From Treponema sp. Marseille-Q4130 (GTDB lineage Bacteria; Spirochaetota; Spirochaetia; Treponematales; Treponemataceae), in assembly GCF_014334325.1 (NCBI RefSeq), contig NZ_JACSET010000002.1, positions 248,001 to 312,000 of the forward strand: 64,000 nt of DNA, written 5' to 3'. The position numbers and the translations under genes are program-made. The notes below the pieces were generated by a model that worked only from the letters and a program-made list of their open reading frames with translations, was not told where the DNA came from and ran no database searches. Below are positions 43,150 to 53,193 of the stretch, one piece after another. Within the stretch, counting starts at the first letter, position 1. Each line of letters begins with the position of its first letter.

Positions 43150-45813
43150 TCACTGTACGACGATATTGACGAGTTTATCCGGCACGACAATCATTTTAAC
43201 AATTTTTTTACCTTCGATGTGCTTTGCAGCGCTTTCCTCCGCAAGCGCCGTCTTTTCAAGTTCGTCTTTCGGCGTACCGCTTGCCGCTTGAAAGGTTGCG
43301 CGGAGTTTTCCGTTTACCATAACGGCTATCGTTTTCGTATCGTCGGCAGAATATTTTTCGTCGATCGCGGGCCACGATTCGTATGCGACTGTCCCGTCGT
43401 GACCGAGTTTTTGCCACAGCTCTTCGCCCAAATGCGGCGCGTAGCACGAAAGCATTTTGACAAAGCCTTCCCACATGACTTTCGGCACGACGGAAAGCTT
43501 CGACACTTCATTGATAAAAATCATCATCTGACTGATCGCCGTATTGAACGAAAGGCTTGCCGTATCGTCGCTCACTTTTTTTACCGTTTGCGCGTAGGTT
43601 TTCCGCGCAGATGCAAGAGAAGCGTCGTCGAGTGTGCCGAAGATATCGATATCGCCGATTTCCTTTTCGCTCACGTTCCACACTTTTTCGAGAAAGCGGT
43701 TTATGCCGACGATGCCCTGCGTATTCCACGGCTTCGACATCGTCAGCGGCCCCATAAACATTTCGTACATGCGTACGCTGTCCGCGCCGTAAAGCTGTAT
43801 CTCTTCGTCGGGATTTACGACGTTTTTCAGCGACTTGCTCATCTTTGCGACGACGCGTTCGAGTTTTTCACCCGTCGCTTTTTCGATATAGACGCCGTCT
43901 TTTTCTTCGACCATGTCGGTTGGCACGAGGGTTTTATTTTTGCGCTCGTATGCAAACGACGTGATCATCCCCTGATTGACCAGGCGGCGGAAGGGTTCTT
44001 TCGTAGACACGGCTCCGATATCGTAGAGGACTTTGTGCCAAAAGCGCGCGTACAAAAGGTGAAGCACCGCGTGCTCGGCACCTCCGACATAGAGATCGAC
44101 CGGCATCCAGTATTTTTCTTTTTCGGGAGCGCAAAAACGCTCGCCGTTGTGCGGGTCGAGATAGCGCAGATAATACCAGCAGCTTCCCGCCCACTGCGGC
44201 ATCGTGTTCGTTTCGCGTTTCGCTTTTCCGCCGCACTTGGGGCACGTGCAGTTCACCCACTCGTCGATCCCCGCAAGCGGACTTTCCCCCGTGCCCGTCG
44301 GCTGATAGGTTTTTACATCGGGCAATACGAGGGGCAAATCCTTTTCGTCGACGGGAACGACGCCGCAGGCCGGGCAATGCACGAGCGGGATCGGCTCGCC
44401 CCAATAGCGCTGTCGGCTGAAAATCCAATCGCGCAGTTTATAGTTTACCGCTTCTTTGCCGATACCCTTTTCGGAAAGCCATGCTATCATGTCTTTGATC
44501 GTCTGTTTCGTAGCCGTTCCCGTAAAGGCACCGCTGTTGATCGAATACCCGTCCGCACTCGTGCACGCATCGGCGACGTTGAAGATTTCGGGATGCGCTT
44601 CGACAAGTTTTCGATATGCCGCCTCGTCTTTTGCGGCGTTCAATAAAATCGCCTGTCCCGCTTTTTCGTCTCCGCCGCCGAGGGAAGCGGCTTCTTCTTT
44701 CGATGCGACGACTTTTACGATCGGCAAATCGAATTTTTTTGCAAAGTCCCAGTCGCGCTCATCGTGCGCGGGAACGGCCATAATCGCACCGGTGCCGTAC
44801 GAAATAAGTACGTAGTCCGAAATCCAAATCGGAATCTCACGACCGTTTACCGGGTCGATCGCATAGCTTCCGGTAAACACGCCCGTTTTATCTTTTGCCA
44901 AATCGGTGCGCTCAAGGTCGGATTTTTTTGCGGCGCTTTCGACGTATGCGGCGACGGCTTCTTTTTGCTCGTCGGTCGTAAGCTTTGAAACGAGCGGGTG
45001 TTCGGGCGCGATAACCATGTACGTCGCACCGAAAAGCGTGTCCGCTCGCGTCGTGTAAACCGTGAGCTTATCTCCGCTCGCTTTGCCGTCTTTGCCTGCG
45101 ACAGCGAAATCGACTTCTCCTCCCGTCGATCGTCCGATCCAGTTTTCCTGCATGAGCTTGACGCTTTCAGGCCAATCGAGTTCGTCCAAATCTTCGAGCA
45201 ATCTGTCGGCGTACGCGGTGATCTTTAAAACCCACTGCCGGATCGTTTTGCGCGTAACGGGAGAACCGCAGCGTTCGCATTTTCCTTCTTTGACTTCTTC
45301 GTTTGCGAGCCCCGTCTTGCAGCTCGGACACCAGTTTATCGGAGAATCCGTTTCATAAGCGAGACCGCGCTTGTACAGCTGTAAAAAAATCCACTGCGTC
45401 CATTTATAATAAGTTTCTTTGCACGTGATGACGCACCTGTCCCAATCGTAGGAAAAACCGAGCGCTTTGATCTGCTGCGTAAAGTGTTCGATGTTCGCCA
45501 TCGTCGAAGTTGCCGGATGCGTGCCCGTTTTAATCGCATAGTTTTCGGCGGGCAAACCGAATGCGTCGTAGCCCATCGGATGCAAAACATTGTACCCGTT
45601 CATGCGGAGATAGCGGCAATAGATATCGGTCGCCGTATAACCTTCCGGGTGTCCGACGTGTAAGCCCGCGCCGCTCGGATACGGAAACATATCGAGAACG
45701 TAGCGCCGCTTTTCTTTCGGCACCGATTCGTCTTCCGTCGTTTTGAAGGTTTTATTTTTTTCCCAATATTTTTGCCACTTAGGTTCGATCGATTCAAAAG
45801 GATATTTTGACAT
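43150..45813 (-). CDS. leuS: Leucyl-tRNA synthetase
   Basis: 887 residues, class Ia. It has [20 protein letters not shown] with HIGH as HVGH, zinc-ligand cysteines in WCPSC and CPACGVV, the CP1 editing domain with TTRADTLFG and the HDERDWDFA block, and [10 protein letters not shown]. Three tRNA-Leu-type needs are met by two tRNA-Leu genes here (CAG, TAG) and others outside. Start at the ATG at 45813, with GGAG 5 nt before it. Confidence 0.96.
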   Translation of the reverse strand: MSKYPFESIEPKWQKYWEKNKTFKTTEDESVPKEKRRYVLDMFPYPSGAGLHVGHPEGYTATDIYCRYLRMNGYNVLHPMGYDAFGLPAENYAIKTGTHPATSTMANIEHFTQQIKALGFSYDWDRCVITCKETYYKWTQWIFLQLYKRGLAYETDSPINWCPSCKTGLANEEVKEGKCERCGSPVTRKTIRQWVLKITAYADRLLEDLDELDWPESVKLMQENWIGRSTGGEVDFAVAGKDGKASGDKLTVYTTRADTLFGATYMVIAPEHPLVSKLTTDEQKEAVAAYVESAAKKSDLERTDLAKDKTGVFTGSYAIDPVNGREIPIWISDYVLISYGTGAIMAVPAHDERDWDFAKKFDLPIVKVVASKEEAASLGGGDEKAGQAILLNAAKDEAAYRKLVEAHPEIFNVADACTSADGYSINSGAFTGTATKQTIKDMIAWLSEKGIGKEAVNYKLRDWIFSRQRYWGEPIPLVHCPACGVVPVDEKDLPLVLPDVKTYQPTGTGESPLAGIDEWVNCTCPKCGGKAKRETNTMPQWAGSCWYYLRYLDPHNGERFCAPEKEKYWMPVDLYVGGAEHAVLHLLYARFWHKVLYDIGAVSTKEPFRRLVNQGMITSFAYERKNKTLVPTDMVEEKDGVYIEKATGEKLERVVAKMSKSLKNVVNPDEEIQLYGADSVRMYEMFMGPLTMSKPWNTQGIVGINRFLEKVWNVSEKEIGDIDIFGTLDDASLASARKTYAQTVKKVSDDTASLSFNTAISQMMIFINEVSKLSVVPKVMWEGFVKMLSCYAPHLGEELWQKLGHDGTVAYESWPAIDEKYSADDTKTIAVMVNGKLRATFQAASGTPKDELEKTALAEESAAKHIEGKKIVKMIVVPDKLVNIVVQ

Positions 45814-45862
45814 AGGTACTCCAATCGTTTTGTGCGCACTGCAAATTATTTTCGCGTTTTTC

Positions 45863-45891
45863 ATTATACTTGCACGGAAAGGCAGTGGCAA
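45863..45891 (-). promoter_or_regulatory. Promoter of leuS
   Basis: Minus strand TTGCCA (45886-45891), 17-nt spacer, TATAAT (45863-45868), about 50 nt before the ATG. Unlike the leaderless group, this gene has a leader and a Shine-Dalgarno. No T-box is visible. Confidence 0.65.
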
Positions 45892-45919
45892 GACGGAGCG
45901 CGAAGATTTCGAGCAGTGC

Positions 45920-45959
45920 GGAACTTGCAACGAGCGCGGAGCGCGAAGTTCCCCGCGCA
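45920..45959. repeat. GC-rich hairpin module (family 3), copy 1
   Basis: GGAACTT and AAGTTCC pair around a core with GAGCGCG and GAGCGCG words, followed by CCCGCGCA. The same module occurs at 58277-58315 and 63966-64000, with a partial copy at 57731-57757. It lies between leuS and folK, upstream of the leuS promoter. The stretch 45960-46098 holds no gene. Confidence 0.7.
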
Positions 45960-46098
45960 GAAATTTCCGCGCGTCTCCCATAAAAGAAAAATGCGATGAG
46001 CGTTTTTCGACTCTCGACTTAAAAAAGCAAAATCGGTTCTAAAAATCCGTCGCACCGTTTCCGCAAGCTTCGCATTGCGTTTACGCGTCTCAGTTTTA

Positions 46099-46626
46099 TC
46101 AATCGCTGCAGCGCTCTATGCGCTGATCGGAGAGCTTTTCCAAATCCGCACCGTATTTTTTTATCAAAAGAGAAGCCGCACCCCTATCATCATCTCCGCG
46201 GGCACGGCGCTTTAATATTTCGAGGAACGGGGCAAGCACAAAGGCTCTTTCGCGCATTCTCGGATGCGGGATCGTAAGAGTTTCGTCGTCGATTTCCATA
46301 TCGCCGAAAAGTTCGATATCGATGTCGAGGGAACGAGGTCCGAAGCGCACTTCTTTTTTACGGTTGCGTCCGTACTTCGCTTCAATCTTGTGAATTTCGG
46401 CAAGGAGATCGTGCGGCGTAAGCCCTTCGCGGACGGCGCCGCAGACGACCATATTGTAAAAATCGCTTTGATCGGCGATGTAGAGCGCCTGTGTGCGGTA
46501 CAGCGAAGAAGCGGCAAACGTAACGAAAAGCGGGCGCAGCTCCGCACAGGCCGCCTTTACTATATCGATCGACGGCATGGAGCGGTACGGCATATTCGAG
46601 CCGATACCGAGCGTCACTTCATGCAA
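46099..46626 (-). CDS. folK: Hydroxymethyldihydropterin pyrophosphokinase FolK
   Basis: 175 residues; pyrophosphorylates the pterin for folate synthesis. It has LGIGSNM at the start, SLYRTQALYIADQSDFYNMVV, and RFGPRSLDIDIELFGD with the metal-binding Asp pair, then TIPHPRMRERAFVLAP. All are FolK signatures. GAGGAG precedes the ATG, and the gene starts right at the end of recA. Confidence 0.93.
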   Translation of the reverse strand: MHEVTLGIGSNMPYRSMPSIDIVKAACAELRPLFVTFAASSLYRTQALYIADQSDFYNMVVCGAVREGLTPHDLLAEIHKIEAKYGRNRKKEVRFGPRSLDIDIELFGDMEIDDETLTIPHPRMRERAFVLAPFLEILKRRARGDDDRGAASLLIKKYGADLEKLSDQRIERCSD

Positions 46627-47832
46627 TCAAAAAAGCTCCTCTTCGTTCGCCGCGGGTTTTACCCCCGCCTTTACCCCGTCGCTTTTTTTCACATCGGCGG
46701 CAGAGCGAGCATCCGCTTTTTGTGCGGCGGGTTTTGCCGCTTCCGCTTTTGCGTCGGCTTTTCCCGCATCGCCCTTTGCCGCGCCGTCTTTCATCTTGAG
46801 CGCTTGCCCCGGAAAGAGTTCGGCGCGCAATTTTTTTTCGATATTTGCGGCAAAGTCTTTATTCGTTTCGAGGAACTGCACCGCGTTTTCTTTACCCTGC
46901 CCGATTTTATCTTCTCCCGCAGAATACCACGCGCCGCGTTTTTCGATGAGGCCGTGCTTTACCGCAGAATCGAGGAGGCTCGCCGAAGCGGATACGCCTT
47001 TTCCGAAATAGATGTCGAGCTCGACTTTGCGGAACGGAGGGGCGACTTTGTTTTTGACGACTTTTACGCGCACGCGGTTTCCCATCGCGTCTTCGTCGCC
47101 CTTCCCTTCGATCGATTCTATGCGGCGGATTTCGAGACGCACCGACGAATAAAATTTAAGCGCATTGCCGCCCGTCGTCGTTTCCGGATTTCCGAACATG
47201 ACGCCGATCTTCATGCGGATTTGATTTATAAACACGAGGATCGCATTCGACTTGCCGATGATCGCCGTGAGTTTTCTGAGCGCTTGGCTCATAAGGCGCG
47301 CCTGCAAACCCATGTGGCTGTCGCCCATTTCTCCTTCGATTTCCGCCTGCGGAGTTAAAGCCGCGACAGAGTCTATGACGATGATATCGACCGCACCCGA
47401 GCGGATCAAATCTTCTGCGATCTCAAGCGCCTGCTCTCCCGTGTCCGGCTGCGATACCCAAAGATCGTCGATATTGACGCCGAGGCTTTTCGCATACTGG
47501 GGGTCGAGGGCGTGCTCCGCGTCGATAAAAGCGGCGATGCCTCCGAGCTTTTGCGCTTCGGCGATCGCATGGAGGGCAAGCGTCGTCTTTCCCGAAGACT
47601 CCGGCCCGTACATTTCGATGATGCGTCCGCGAGGATACCCTCCGATGCCGAGCGCTTCGTCGAGCAAAATCGAGCCGGAGGGGACTACGTCGAAACCCGC
47701 TGTATCCGCCTTCGTGCCGAGCTTCATCAGAGAACCCGCGCCGTATTGCTTTTCGATCTGGAGCCGAGCGGCTTCCAAAGCCTTTAATTTTTCCGACTTA
47801 TCCGCCATCTGGTTTACAGCTGCCGTTGCCAT
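46627..47832 (-). CDS. recA: Recombinase RecA
   Basis: 401 residues. Walker [12 protein letters not shown], Walker [15 protein letters not shown]-like [12 protein letters not shown] and the L2 region with [17 protein letters not shown]. The C-terminal tail is extended and Ala/Lys-rich (about 345-395), longer and more basic than in E. coli, where it is acidic. Start at the ATG at 47832 with GGAAGG 6 nt upstream. No SOS box of a known type was recognised in the 167-nt upstream gap. Confidence 0.97.
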   Translation of the reverse strand: MATAAVNQMADKSEKLKALEAARLQIEKQYGAGSLMKLGTKADTAGFDVVPSGSILLDEALGIGGYPRGRIIEMYGPESSGKTTLALHAIAEAQKLGGIAAFIDAEHALDPQYAKSLGVNIDDLWVSQPDTGEQALEIAEDLIRSGAVDIIVIDSVAALTPQAEIEGEMGDSHMGLQARLMSQALRKLTAIIGKSNAILVFINQIRMKIGVMFGNPETTTGGNALKFYSSVRLEIRRIESIEGKGDEDAMGNRVRVKVVKNKVAPPFRKVELDIYFGKGVSASASLLDSAVKHGLIEKRGAWYSAGEDKIGQGKENAVQFLETNKDFAANIEKKLRAELFPGQALKMKDGAAKGDAGKADAKAEAAKPAAQKADARSAADVKKSDGVKAGVKPAANEEELF

Positions 47833-47999
47833 TACACACCTTCCTTTATCAATTTTTTTCCGCACCGCTTTCGCACAAAACGGGGCGCCGCAAAACTCGG
47901 ACAGACTCCCGAAATCGACTCGATTTTTTTAGAGCTGCCCTCTATATATATCGCCGAAACTTTGTCGTTTTACGCGGAAATCACATAAAAAACTGCAGT

Positions 48000-49106
48000 T
48001 TACGGCGTTTCGAGAAAATCCTTTACGCTTTGATACACCGACCGCCCTTCAAGATTCATCTTTCCGTTATCGAATACGATCTTTCCGAGCACTTTGACCG
48101 GAAGCGAGCTCGTAATCCCCGGATCGGATCGGAATTGCACCGGCACGATGCCGACGACTTTTTCCATCGTTTCGTAGCCGACAAGCAGATCGAAACGGTA
48201 TGAAGTACCCTGCGTGACGGCATTTGAAACGCGTCCCGACCAGACGGCATAACAATCTTCGTAGAGCACGGGATTTTTCACCGCATCTTCATACGAGGGA
48301 TTGTCGGCTATCGTGTCGAAAGTCGGAGGTGAAAGATAGCTCATCAAAACGCGCGCTTTTTGTTTGATCGAAAGCGATGCGTTCGAATGCAAGATCCGGT
48401 TGATTTCGCTCTGCGCCGCATTGTCGCGATAGGCTTGAAAATACCGCTGAGAACGCGCATAGCTTTCGGTTATCTCTTTGTTCGACAGGATAAACGCATA
48501 GGCCGAAGACGCCATATCCTTTTCCTGAGCGAATTTCGTTTCGTCGGAAGAAAGCGCGAGCGCCGATAAGTCCGCCCTCTCCCCCTCAGGAGCGTTTCGC
48601 GGAAATCGGATAATGAGCAGCATAAAAAGCGCTCCCAGCACGCAGGCCGCCGCAGGAACGGCGATTCCTAAAATCTTTCCGATATTCACACCGAGCGGCG
48701 GATAAAACCGTTCGATCTTTCCGCTGTCTATCCATCGGCAAATCGTATCGTAATCGCCCCGCGTTCGAATAAATTCGAGCGCCCTTTTTGCGGTTTTATT
48801 TTCGGGATCGCCGTCGAGCACTTCGAGATAATACTGCACCGCGCGGTCGGTATTGCCCCGCCGCAAAAAAAGAGCGGCTTGTCCCAAAAGCAAGCCGGTA
48901 TCGGTGAGCTTTATCTCCCGCGCCTTTTGATAATACATCGACGCCGTTCCCGCGTCTCCCGCATAGAGACACGCGTGTGCGAGCAAAATATAGTAATCGA
49001 AATTGCCTTCGTAAATTTCGCTTCGCCCTTCGAGGAGCTTTATCGCAGAAGGGAAATCTCTGCGAGAGAGCATTTTTGAAGCGACATCGAGAACATCGCG
49101 CGGCAT
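48000..49106 (-). CDS. Membrane-anchored TPR protein, unknown function
   Basis: 368 residues. TPR repeats at the start (about 1-110; LLAHACLYAGDAGTASMYYQ), a transmembrane segment (about 148-170), then a domain likely on the far side of the membrane with SAYAFILSNKEITESYARSQ and a beta-rich end. With TPRs in the cytoplasm it could tether a partner to the membrane. It follows the 49109 gene by 2 nt and is in the rpe operon. Confidence 0.75.
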   Translation of the reverse strand: MPRDVLDVASKMLSRRDFPSAIKLLEGRSEIYEGNFDYYILLAHACLYAGDAGTASMYYQKAREIKLTDTGLLLGQAALFLRRGNTDRAVQYYLEVLDGDPENKTAKRALEFIRTRGDYDTICRWIDSGKIERFYPPLGVNIGKILGIAVPAAACVLGALFMLLIIRFPRNAPEGERADLSALALSSDETKFAQEKDMASSAYAFILSNKEITESYARSQRYFQAYRDNAAQSEINRILHSNASLSIKQKARVLMSYLSPPTFDTIADNPSYEDAVKNPVLYEDCYAVWSGRVSNAVTQGTSYRFDLLVGYETMEKVVGIVPVQFRSDPGITSSLPVKVLGKIVFDNGKMNLEGRSVYQSVKDFLETP

Positions 49107-49108
49107 AT

Positions 49109-50197
49109 TTATCGCCGCCTCAGCTGCTCGAGGATCGCATCGAGTTCCGCGTTGAGTTCCGCGAGTTCATCCGCATCGGCATCGTAATCGCTCAATGCCT
49201 GTATTCTTTGCAAAAGAGAAGCGACGTACGCTTTGTCGAGCTTCCATTCGGGGACGGCGCTTTCATCGCCGACGATCGCTTTCGAGTTTTCATTCGCTTT
49301 ATCATCCACAGGAAGCGTTTTATCGAAAGAAGCGATATATGCGCCACCTTTCGGCACAGTCCCGTCGGAGGAAAGCGCGATATAAAAAACGACTTCCGCT
49401 TCCGCCCCGCTTTCGAGCGACGCTTTCGGCCAATTTACCGCGAGCGCGGAATTGTTGTACGACGTCACGCTGTCGAAAGAACGGACGGGAACAAAAACCG
49501 GAGACCACATCGGAAGGGAAAGCACGTCTTTATTGCCGAGCGTCGCCTCTTCGATCTTTGTCGTATCCGCTCCGTACAATAAAAACTGCACGGCCGCTTC
49601 CTGCCCCCGCGACAAAATCCAGCGGGATGCGCTCATATCGTGAAACTGCGTTTCCGCATTGATCGATTTTATATCCGCCGTCGAAAAATGCGTTTTCGTC
49701 TTTTCTCCGAGCACCGTATCGAATACGCCCTTGAGCGCAAAGGTGTTCGTTTTTTTTCCCGCGTTGACGACGGAAATGCGAACTTTTACGATATCGTCGA
49801 AAGAGCTTTCGGGAGACCTTGCAAACGAAAAATCGACCGTAACATCTGCAATTTTGTGCAGCTTATAGACGAGCGTTCCGCCGTCGGGATTTGCAGTCGC
49901 ACCCGTTGCCGCTCCGCCGGACGAACTTAAACGGTATTCTTTTTTTCCGGCGAGGAGGGAAAAATACGTCGACGTAAACGCATCCGCTCCTGAAAGAACC
50001 GCAGTTTCGCTCCCGTCTTCTCCGAGCGCATAGAGCTGAAAGGTTCCCCGCTCCCCGCGAAGCACGAGTTTTGCGTTTCCCGAAGATACGGTCACGGTCT
50101 TCGCGTCCGCACCCTCTTTCGCAAAAAGATATCCGGACAACGATAAGACGAAACAGACGGCAAAGACGGCGCCGCGCAAAAAGACTCGCCCGTTCAC
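49109..50197 (-). CDS. Secreted protein of unknown function
   Basis: 362 residues with a signal peptide (about 1-26, ending YLFAKE). The rest is beta-rich; a short C-terminal helix (ADADELAELNAELDAILEQL) looks like a coiled coil. No family recognised. GTG start overlaps the stop of the gene before it (GTGA) and AGGAGG precedes it, so it is coupled to the 50194 gene. Confidence 0.75.
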   Translation of the reverse strand: MNGRVFLRGAVFAVCFVLSLSGYLFAKEGADAKTVTVSSGNAKLVLRGERGTFQLYALGEDGSETAVLSGADAFTSTYFSLLAGKKEYRLSSSGGAATGATANPDGGTLVYKLHKIADVTVDFSFARSPESSFDDIVKVRISVVNAGKKTNTFALKGVFDTVLGEKTKTHFSTADIKSINAETQFHDMSASRWILSRGQEAAVQFLLYGADTTKIEEATLGNKDVLSLPMWSPVFVPVRSFDSVTSYNNSALAVNWPKASLESGAEAEVVFYIALSSDGTVPKGGAYIASFDKTLPVDDKANENSKAIVGDESAVPEWKLDKAYVASLLQRIQALSDYDADADELAELNAELDAILEQLRRR

Positions 50198-51066
50198 TGT
50201 GCCTCCTCCTTCATGAGCGCTTCCGCTTCGCGCGCTTTCGCTTTGAGGCGCAGCACGCGCTCGTTCGCTTCGGCTTTTTGAGAAGCAAGTTTATTTTGCA
50301 GATCGGTAAGCTCCGCCTGCAGGCGTTTATTTTCCGCCGCGAGCGCTTCGTTTTTTTTCTGCAAATCGGCCGCCCTTTTTTCGCTCCCCGAAGAAGTGAC
50401 GCTCACCGCATCGTACATGTGCAGCTGCTTTTCGTAATCTTCTTTTGCCGCCAAATACGCTTCTCCCGTTTTTTTCAGGAGATATAATAATTTTTCTTCA
50501 CGCGTGCGCTGTGCGATCGCTTCAATGCGATGTTCGGCCGCCTGAGCTTTTGCATCGGAGGAAAATTCGCGTACGATGCGCTCGTACAGCGGAAGCGCTT
50601 CATCGTAATTGTAGCCGACATAAAAGGATTCGGCGATCCAAAACAAAGCCGACGCGTACATTTCGTGATCGGCATACTGATGACAAAAATCGCTCAAAAG
50701 CAAAACCGCTTTTTCATAGTCTCCGAGATAAAAAGACGCACGCCCTTTTTGATACTGCACGTAGGATTCATACGGACCGCCCTGAAAAACCCGAAGGTAA
50801 TAATCGCAATCGGCGAGCGCTTCGGCATACGCGCCGGCATACATTTCCGCCGCGATGAGCATATAGCGCGTATCAGCCGTATCATTTTCGGGATAGGCGG
50901 CCGCTTTACGGAGCGAAATCATCGCCGAATACCAATCGCCCGATTTAAATGCATCGCAGCCTTGAGCGAGAGCGACCTGCCCTTCACGGGATGCGGAAAA
51001 AACGGCCGCCGCACAAAAAACAAAGACGGCAAGGACGAGCGCAAAACGTTTTACGGTATCGATCAT
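50194..51066 (-). CDS. Secreted TPR protein with C-terminal coiled coil (YbgF-like layout)
   Basis: 290 residues. Signal peptide (about 1-24), TPR repeats (about 30-190; SYVQYQKGRASFYLGDYEKA, ALFWIAESFYVGYNYDEALP), then a long coiled coil (about 225-288) with ALAAENKRLQAELTDLQNKL. It resembles the Tol-Pal helper CpoB/YbgF with the parts in reverse order. The start overlaps the rpe stop as ATGA. Together with the next two genes it forms an envelope set, which is inference. Confidence 0.78.
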   Translation of the reverse strand: MIDTVKRFALVLAVFVFCAAAVFSASREGQVALAQGCDAFKSGDWYSAMISLRKAAAYPENDTADTRYMLIAAEMYAGAYAEALADCDYYLRVFQGGPYESYVQYQKGRASFYLGDYEKAVLLLSDFCHQYADHEMYASALFWIAESFYVGYNYDEALPLYERIVREFSSDAKAQAAEHRIEAIAQRTREEKLLYLLKKTGEAYLAAKEDYEKQLHMYDAVSVTSSGSEKRAADLQKKNEALAAENKRLQAELTDLQNKLASQKAEANERVLRLKAKAREAEALMKEEAQ

Positions 51067-51698
51067 ATCGACTCCAAATCGAATTCGCCTTTGAAAAATG
51101 CGGAGCCAGATACGAGGATATCGGCACCCGCACCGATAACGAGAGGCGCCGTCGCTTTGTTGACGCCGCCGTCGACGGAAATATCGAATGAAAGATTTTT
51201 TTCCTTTTTGATTGCAGCGAGCGCTTCGATTTTTTTAACACACGACGGAATAAAGGCTTGCCCGCCGAAGCCCGGATTGACCGTCATGACGAGCACGAGA
51301 TCGACGAAGGGCAAAATTTCGGAAAGCGCGGAAACGGGCGTCGACGGTACGAACGCGATGCCCGCTTTTTTGCCAAGCGATTTGATGCGCTCGATGAGCC
51401 GGTGAACGTGTACCGTTCCTTCGATGTGAAAAGTGATCCAGTCGGCGCCGCAATCGGCAAAAGCATCGACTTGAAGCTCGGGATGTTCGACCATGAGGTG
51501 GACGTCGAACGGCAACTTCGTATGCGGTCTCAGCGAAGCGATAACCGGCTGCCCGTATGAAATCTGCGGCACGAAGCTTCCGTCCATCACGTCGATGTGC
51601 ACGGAAGCGCTGCGTTTTTGTTCCATCAATGCGAGTGCCGCTTTCAAATTCACAAAATCGGCGGAAAGCAGCGACGGAGAAAGCCTAATCGTACTCAT
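51063..51698 (-). CDS. rpe: Ribulose-phosphate 3-epimerase
   Basis: 211 residues, TIM barrel of the pentose phosphate pathway. It has RLSPSLLSADFVNL, HIDVMDGSFVPQISYG with the metal ligands, DVHLMVEHPE, VMTVNPGFGGQAFI and DISVDGGVN. I start at the ATG at 51698 (MSTIRL), 7 nt after a TATAAT; the ATG at 51707 lies within the -10 box and so is unlikely. First gene of a four-gene coupled run. Confidence 0.94.
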   Translation of the reverse strand: MSTIRLSPSLLSADFVNLKAALALMEQKRSASVHIDVMDGSFVPQISYGQPVIASLRPHTKLPFDVHLMVEHPELQVDAFADCGADWITFHIEGTVHVHRLIERIKSLGKKAGIAFVPSTPVSALSEILPFVDLVLVMTVNPGFGGQAFIPSCVKKIEALAAIKKEKNLSFDISVDGGVNKATAPLVIGAGADILVSGSAFFKGEFDLESI

Positions 51699-51705
51699 TT
51701 TATCC

Positions 51706-51734
51706 ATTATATCAGAATACGGGTAAACTGTCTA
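51706..51734 (-). promoter_or_regulatory. Promoter of the rpe operon, predicted leaderless
   Basis: Minus strand TAGACA (51729-51734), 17-nt spacer, TATAAT (51706-51711), then GGATAAA and the ATG at 51698. One of the closest matches to consensus in the window. Confidence 0.7.
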
Positions 51735-51808
51735 TTATCTCGCGGAGCATCTAATGCCGCCGCACCCTGCGGGTTAAAGACATCGCTTTTCACACGCTTT
51801 TCACATCG

Positions 51809-51838
51809 TTGACAGTCATATTCGTTTTATGCTATAGT
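51809..51838 (+). promoter_or_regulatory. Promoter of yebC
   Basis: TTGACA (51809-51814), 18-nt spacer, TATAGT (51833-51838), about 50 nt before the ATG at 51888, which has an AGAGGAG site. A normal leadered promoter. Confidence 0.7.
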
Positions 51839-51887
51839 TACAAAACAATCATTATTCAGTAATTTTTTCAGAGGAGTTCGATAAACC

Positions 51888-52631
51888 ATGTCAGGACACA
51901 GTAAATGGTCAACGATTAAACATGCAAAAGGAATCGCCGACGCAAAACGCGGCCAAATGTTTACAAAATTTATTAAAGAAATTTCAATCGCTGCGCGCAT
52001 GGGCGGCGGAGACCCGAACTCGAATCCCAGACTCCGCACCGCCATCTTAAAAGCGCGCGCGTCGAGTATGCCGAAAGACAATATCGAACGCGCGATCAAA
52101 AAAGGTACCGGCGACACGGACGGAAAAACCTACGAAGAGCTCGTCTACGAAGGATACGGACCGGGCGGAGTGGCCGTCCTTGTCGAAACGCTTACCGACA
52201 ATAAAAACCGCGCGGCAGCCGACGTACGCAACATCTTCGACAAAAACGGCGGAAAGCTCGGCGTAACGGGTTCGGTTTCCCGCATGTTTGCGCGCAAAGG
52301 AACGATCGAATACGACGCCGAAAAAGTATCGGAAGATACGGTTATGGAAGTCGGTCTCGAAGCGGGCGCGGACGATATCGTAAACGACGGCGGTATCATC
52401 ACCGTGACGACCGATCCTTCCGCTTTCGACGGCGTACTCGAAGCGTTGCAGGAAAAGGGACTCGAATCGCTTTCCGCGCAAGTGGGCATGGTCGCCGATA
52501 CGAACGCGCAAGTCGATGCGGCGACGGCCGAAAAAGTGCAAAAGCTCATCGACAAGCTCGAAGAAAACGACGACGTGCAAAACGTATACACAAACGTCGA
52601 ATATCCCGACGATTTCGAACCCGCAGAGTAA
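51888..52631 (+). CDS. yebC: YebC/PmpR-family protein (transcription or translation factor)
   Basis: 247 residues. Family start [20 protein letters not shown], then [48 protein letters not shown] and [16 protein letters not shown]. YebC proteins were described as DNA-binding regulators; more recent work on the family links them to ribosome stalling relief. Which applies here is unknown. Single gene with its own promoter and terminator. Confidence 0.94.
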   Translation: MSGHSKWSTIKHAKGIADAKRGQMFTKFIKEISIAARMGGGDPNSNPRLRTAILKARASSMPKDNIERAIKKGTGDTDGKTYEELVYEGYGPGGVAVLVETLTDNKNRAAADVRNIFDKNGGKLGVTGSVSRMFARKGTIEYDAEKVSEDTVMEVGLEAGADDIVNDGGIITVTTDPSAFDGVLEALQEKGLESLSAQVGMVADTNAQVDAATAEKVQKLIDKLEENDDVQNVYTNVEYPDDFEPAE

Positions 52632-52683
52632 AACGCGTTTCAATTTTTTGCAGCCAATATTTTCTGTGCAGGCGGTATGTATG

Positions 52684-52722
52684 AACCTCTGAAAAACCTA
52701 TCCGGTTTTCAGAGGTTTTTTT
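52684..52722 (+). terminator. Rho-independent terminator after yebC
   Basis: AACCTCTGAAAA and TTTTCAGAGGTT form a perfect 12-bp stem with a 10-nt loop, followed by a T-run. The stem sequence is nearly the same as the hairpin at 8713-8744. Confidence 0.9.
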
Positions 52723-52919
52723 GTTAGAAAACGGTTCACGTGCAGTACGTGGGTGGATTGCAACGATATTGCTCGGCGCTCCCGACTGCAATTCCTTATT
52801 ACGATGTTTACGGCGCGCTGTGTGATAGGGATACGCTCGCTCACGAGTTCAAGTCCCGAATCTTTTTTTGATTGCGATTAATATGTTAAGAAGTTATTTT
52901 TTCCTGAAATATTCGAATA

Positions 52920-53003
52920 TGCCCGGAGGGGGACTTGAACCCCCATGAGCGTACGCTCACTAGCACCTGAAGCTAGCGTGTCTGCCAATTCCACCATCCG
53001 GGC
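52920..53003 (-). tRNA. tRNA-Leu (CAG)
   Basis: 84 nt. Acceptor GCCCGGA pairs with TCCGGGC, discriminator A. Anticodon arm CTAGC-TTCAGGT-GCTAG with anticodon CAG, and a long variable arm GAGCG-TACGCTC. T-loop TTCAAGT. No CCA is encoded. Confidence 0.95.
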
Positions 53004-53084
53004 GGATGTTCCAGTATAATAGCAAAATATCGACGCTGCGTCAATTCGTTCTTTTATCGAGAACAAAATATCAATTTTGGAGAC

Positions 53085-53183
53085 TGTTGAATTAGTGTGC
53101 GCTCGCGCACATATATATCCGCGAGTTTTCGAAAGAAAACTCGAAATTAAACGAGTCGCGCCATTTCATCGGCTCGTTTAAAC
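53085..53183 (-). repeat. Structured intergenic element, family 2, copy 2
   Basis: On the minus strand: GTTTAAACGAG, a 7-bp stem AAACGAG / CTCGTTT whose loop holds TGAAATGGCGCG, then a hairpin CGAGTTTTC-TTTC-GAAAACTCG, then CGGAT and GTGCGC-GA-GCGCAC. Same order of blocks as at 22331-22435, with different stem sequences. It begins 10 nt after the stop of the beta-propeller gene, so it is the 3' end of that transcript. Confidence 0.65.
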
Positions 53184-53193
53184 CTTTGTTTTT

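Noticed and set aside
45814-45890. T-box leader upstream of leuS
   Set aside because: The leader from the predicted start is only about 50 nt, too short for a T-box, and no specifier loop or T-box sequence is seen.
47833-47999. LexA/SOS operator upstream of recA
   Set aside because: No palindrome of the CTG-N10-CAG or GAAC-N4-GTTC type was found in the gap.
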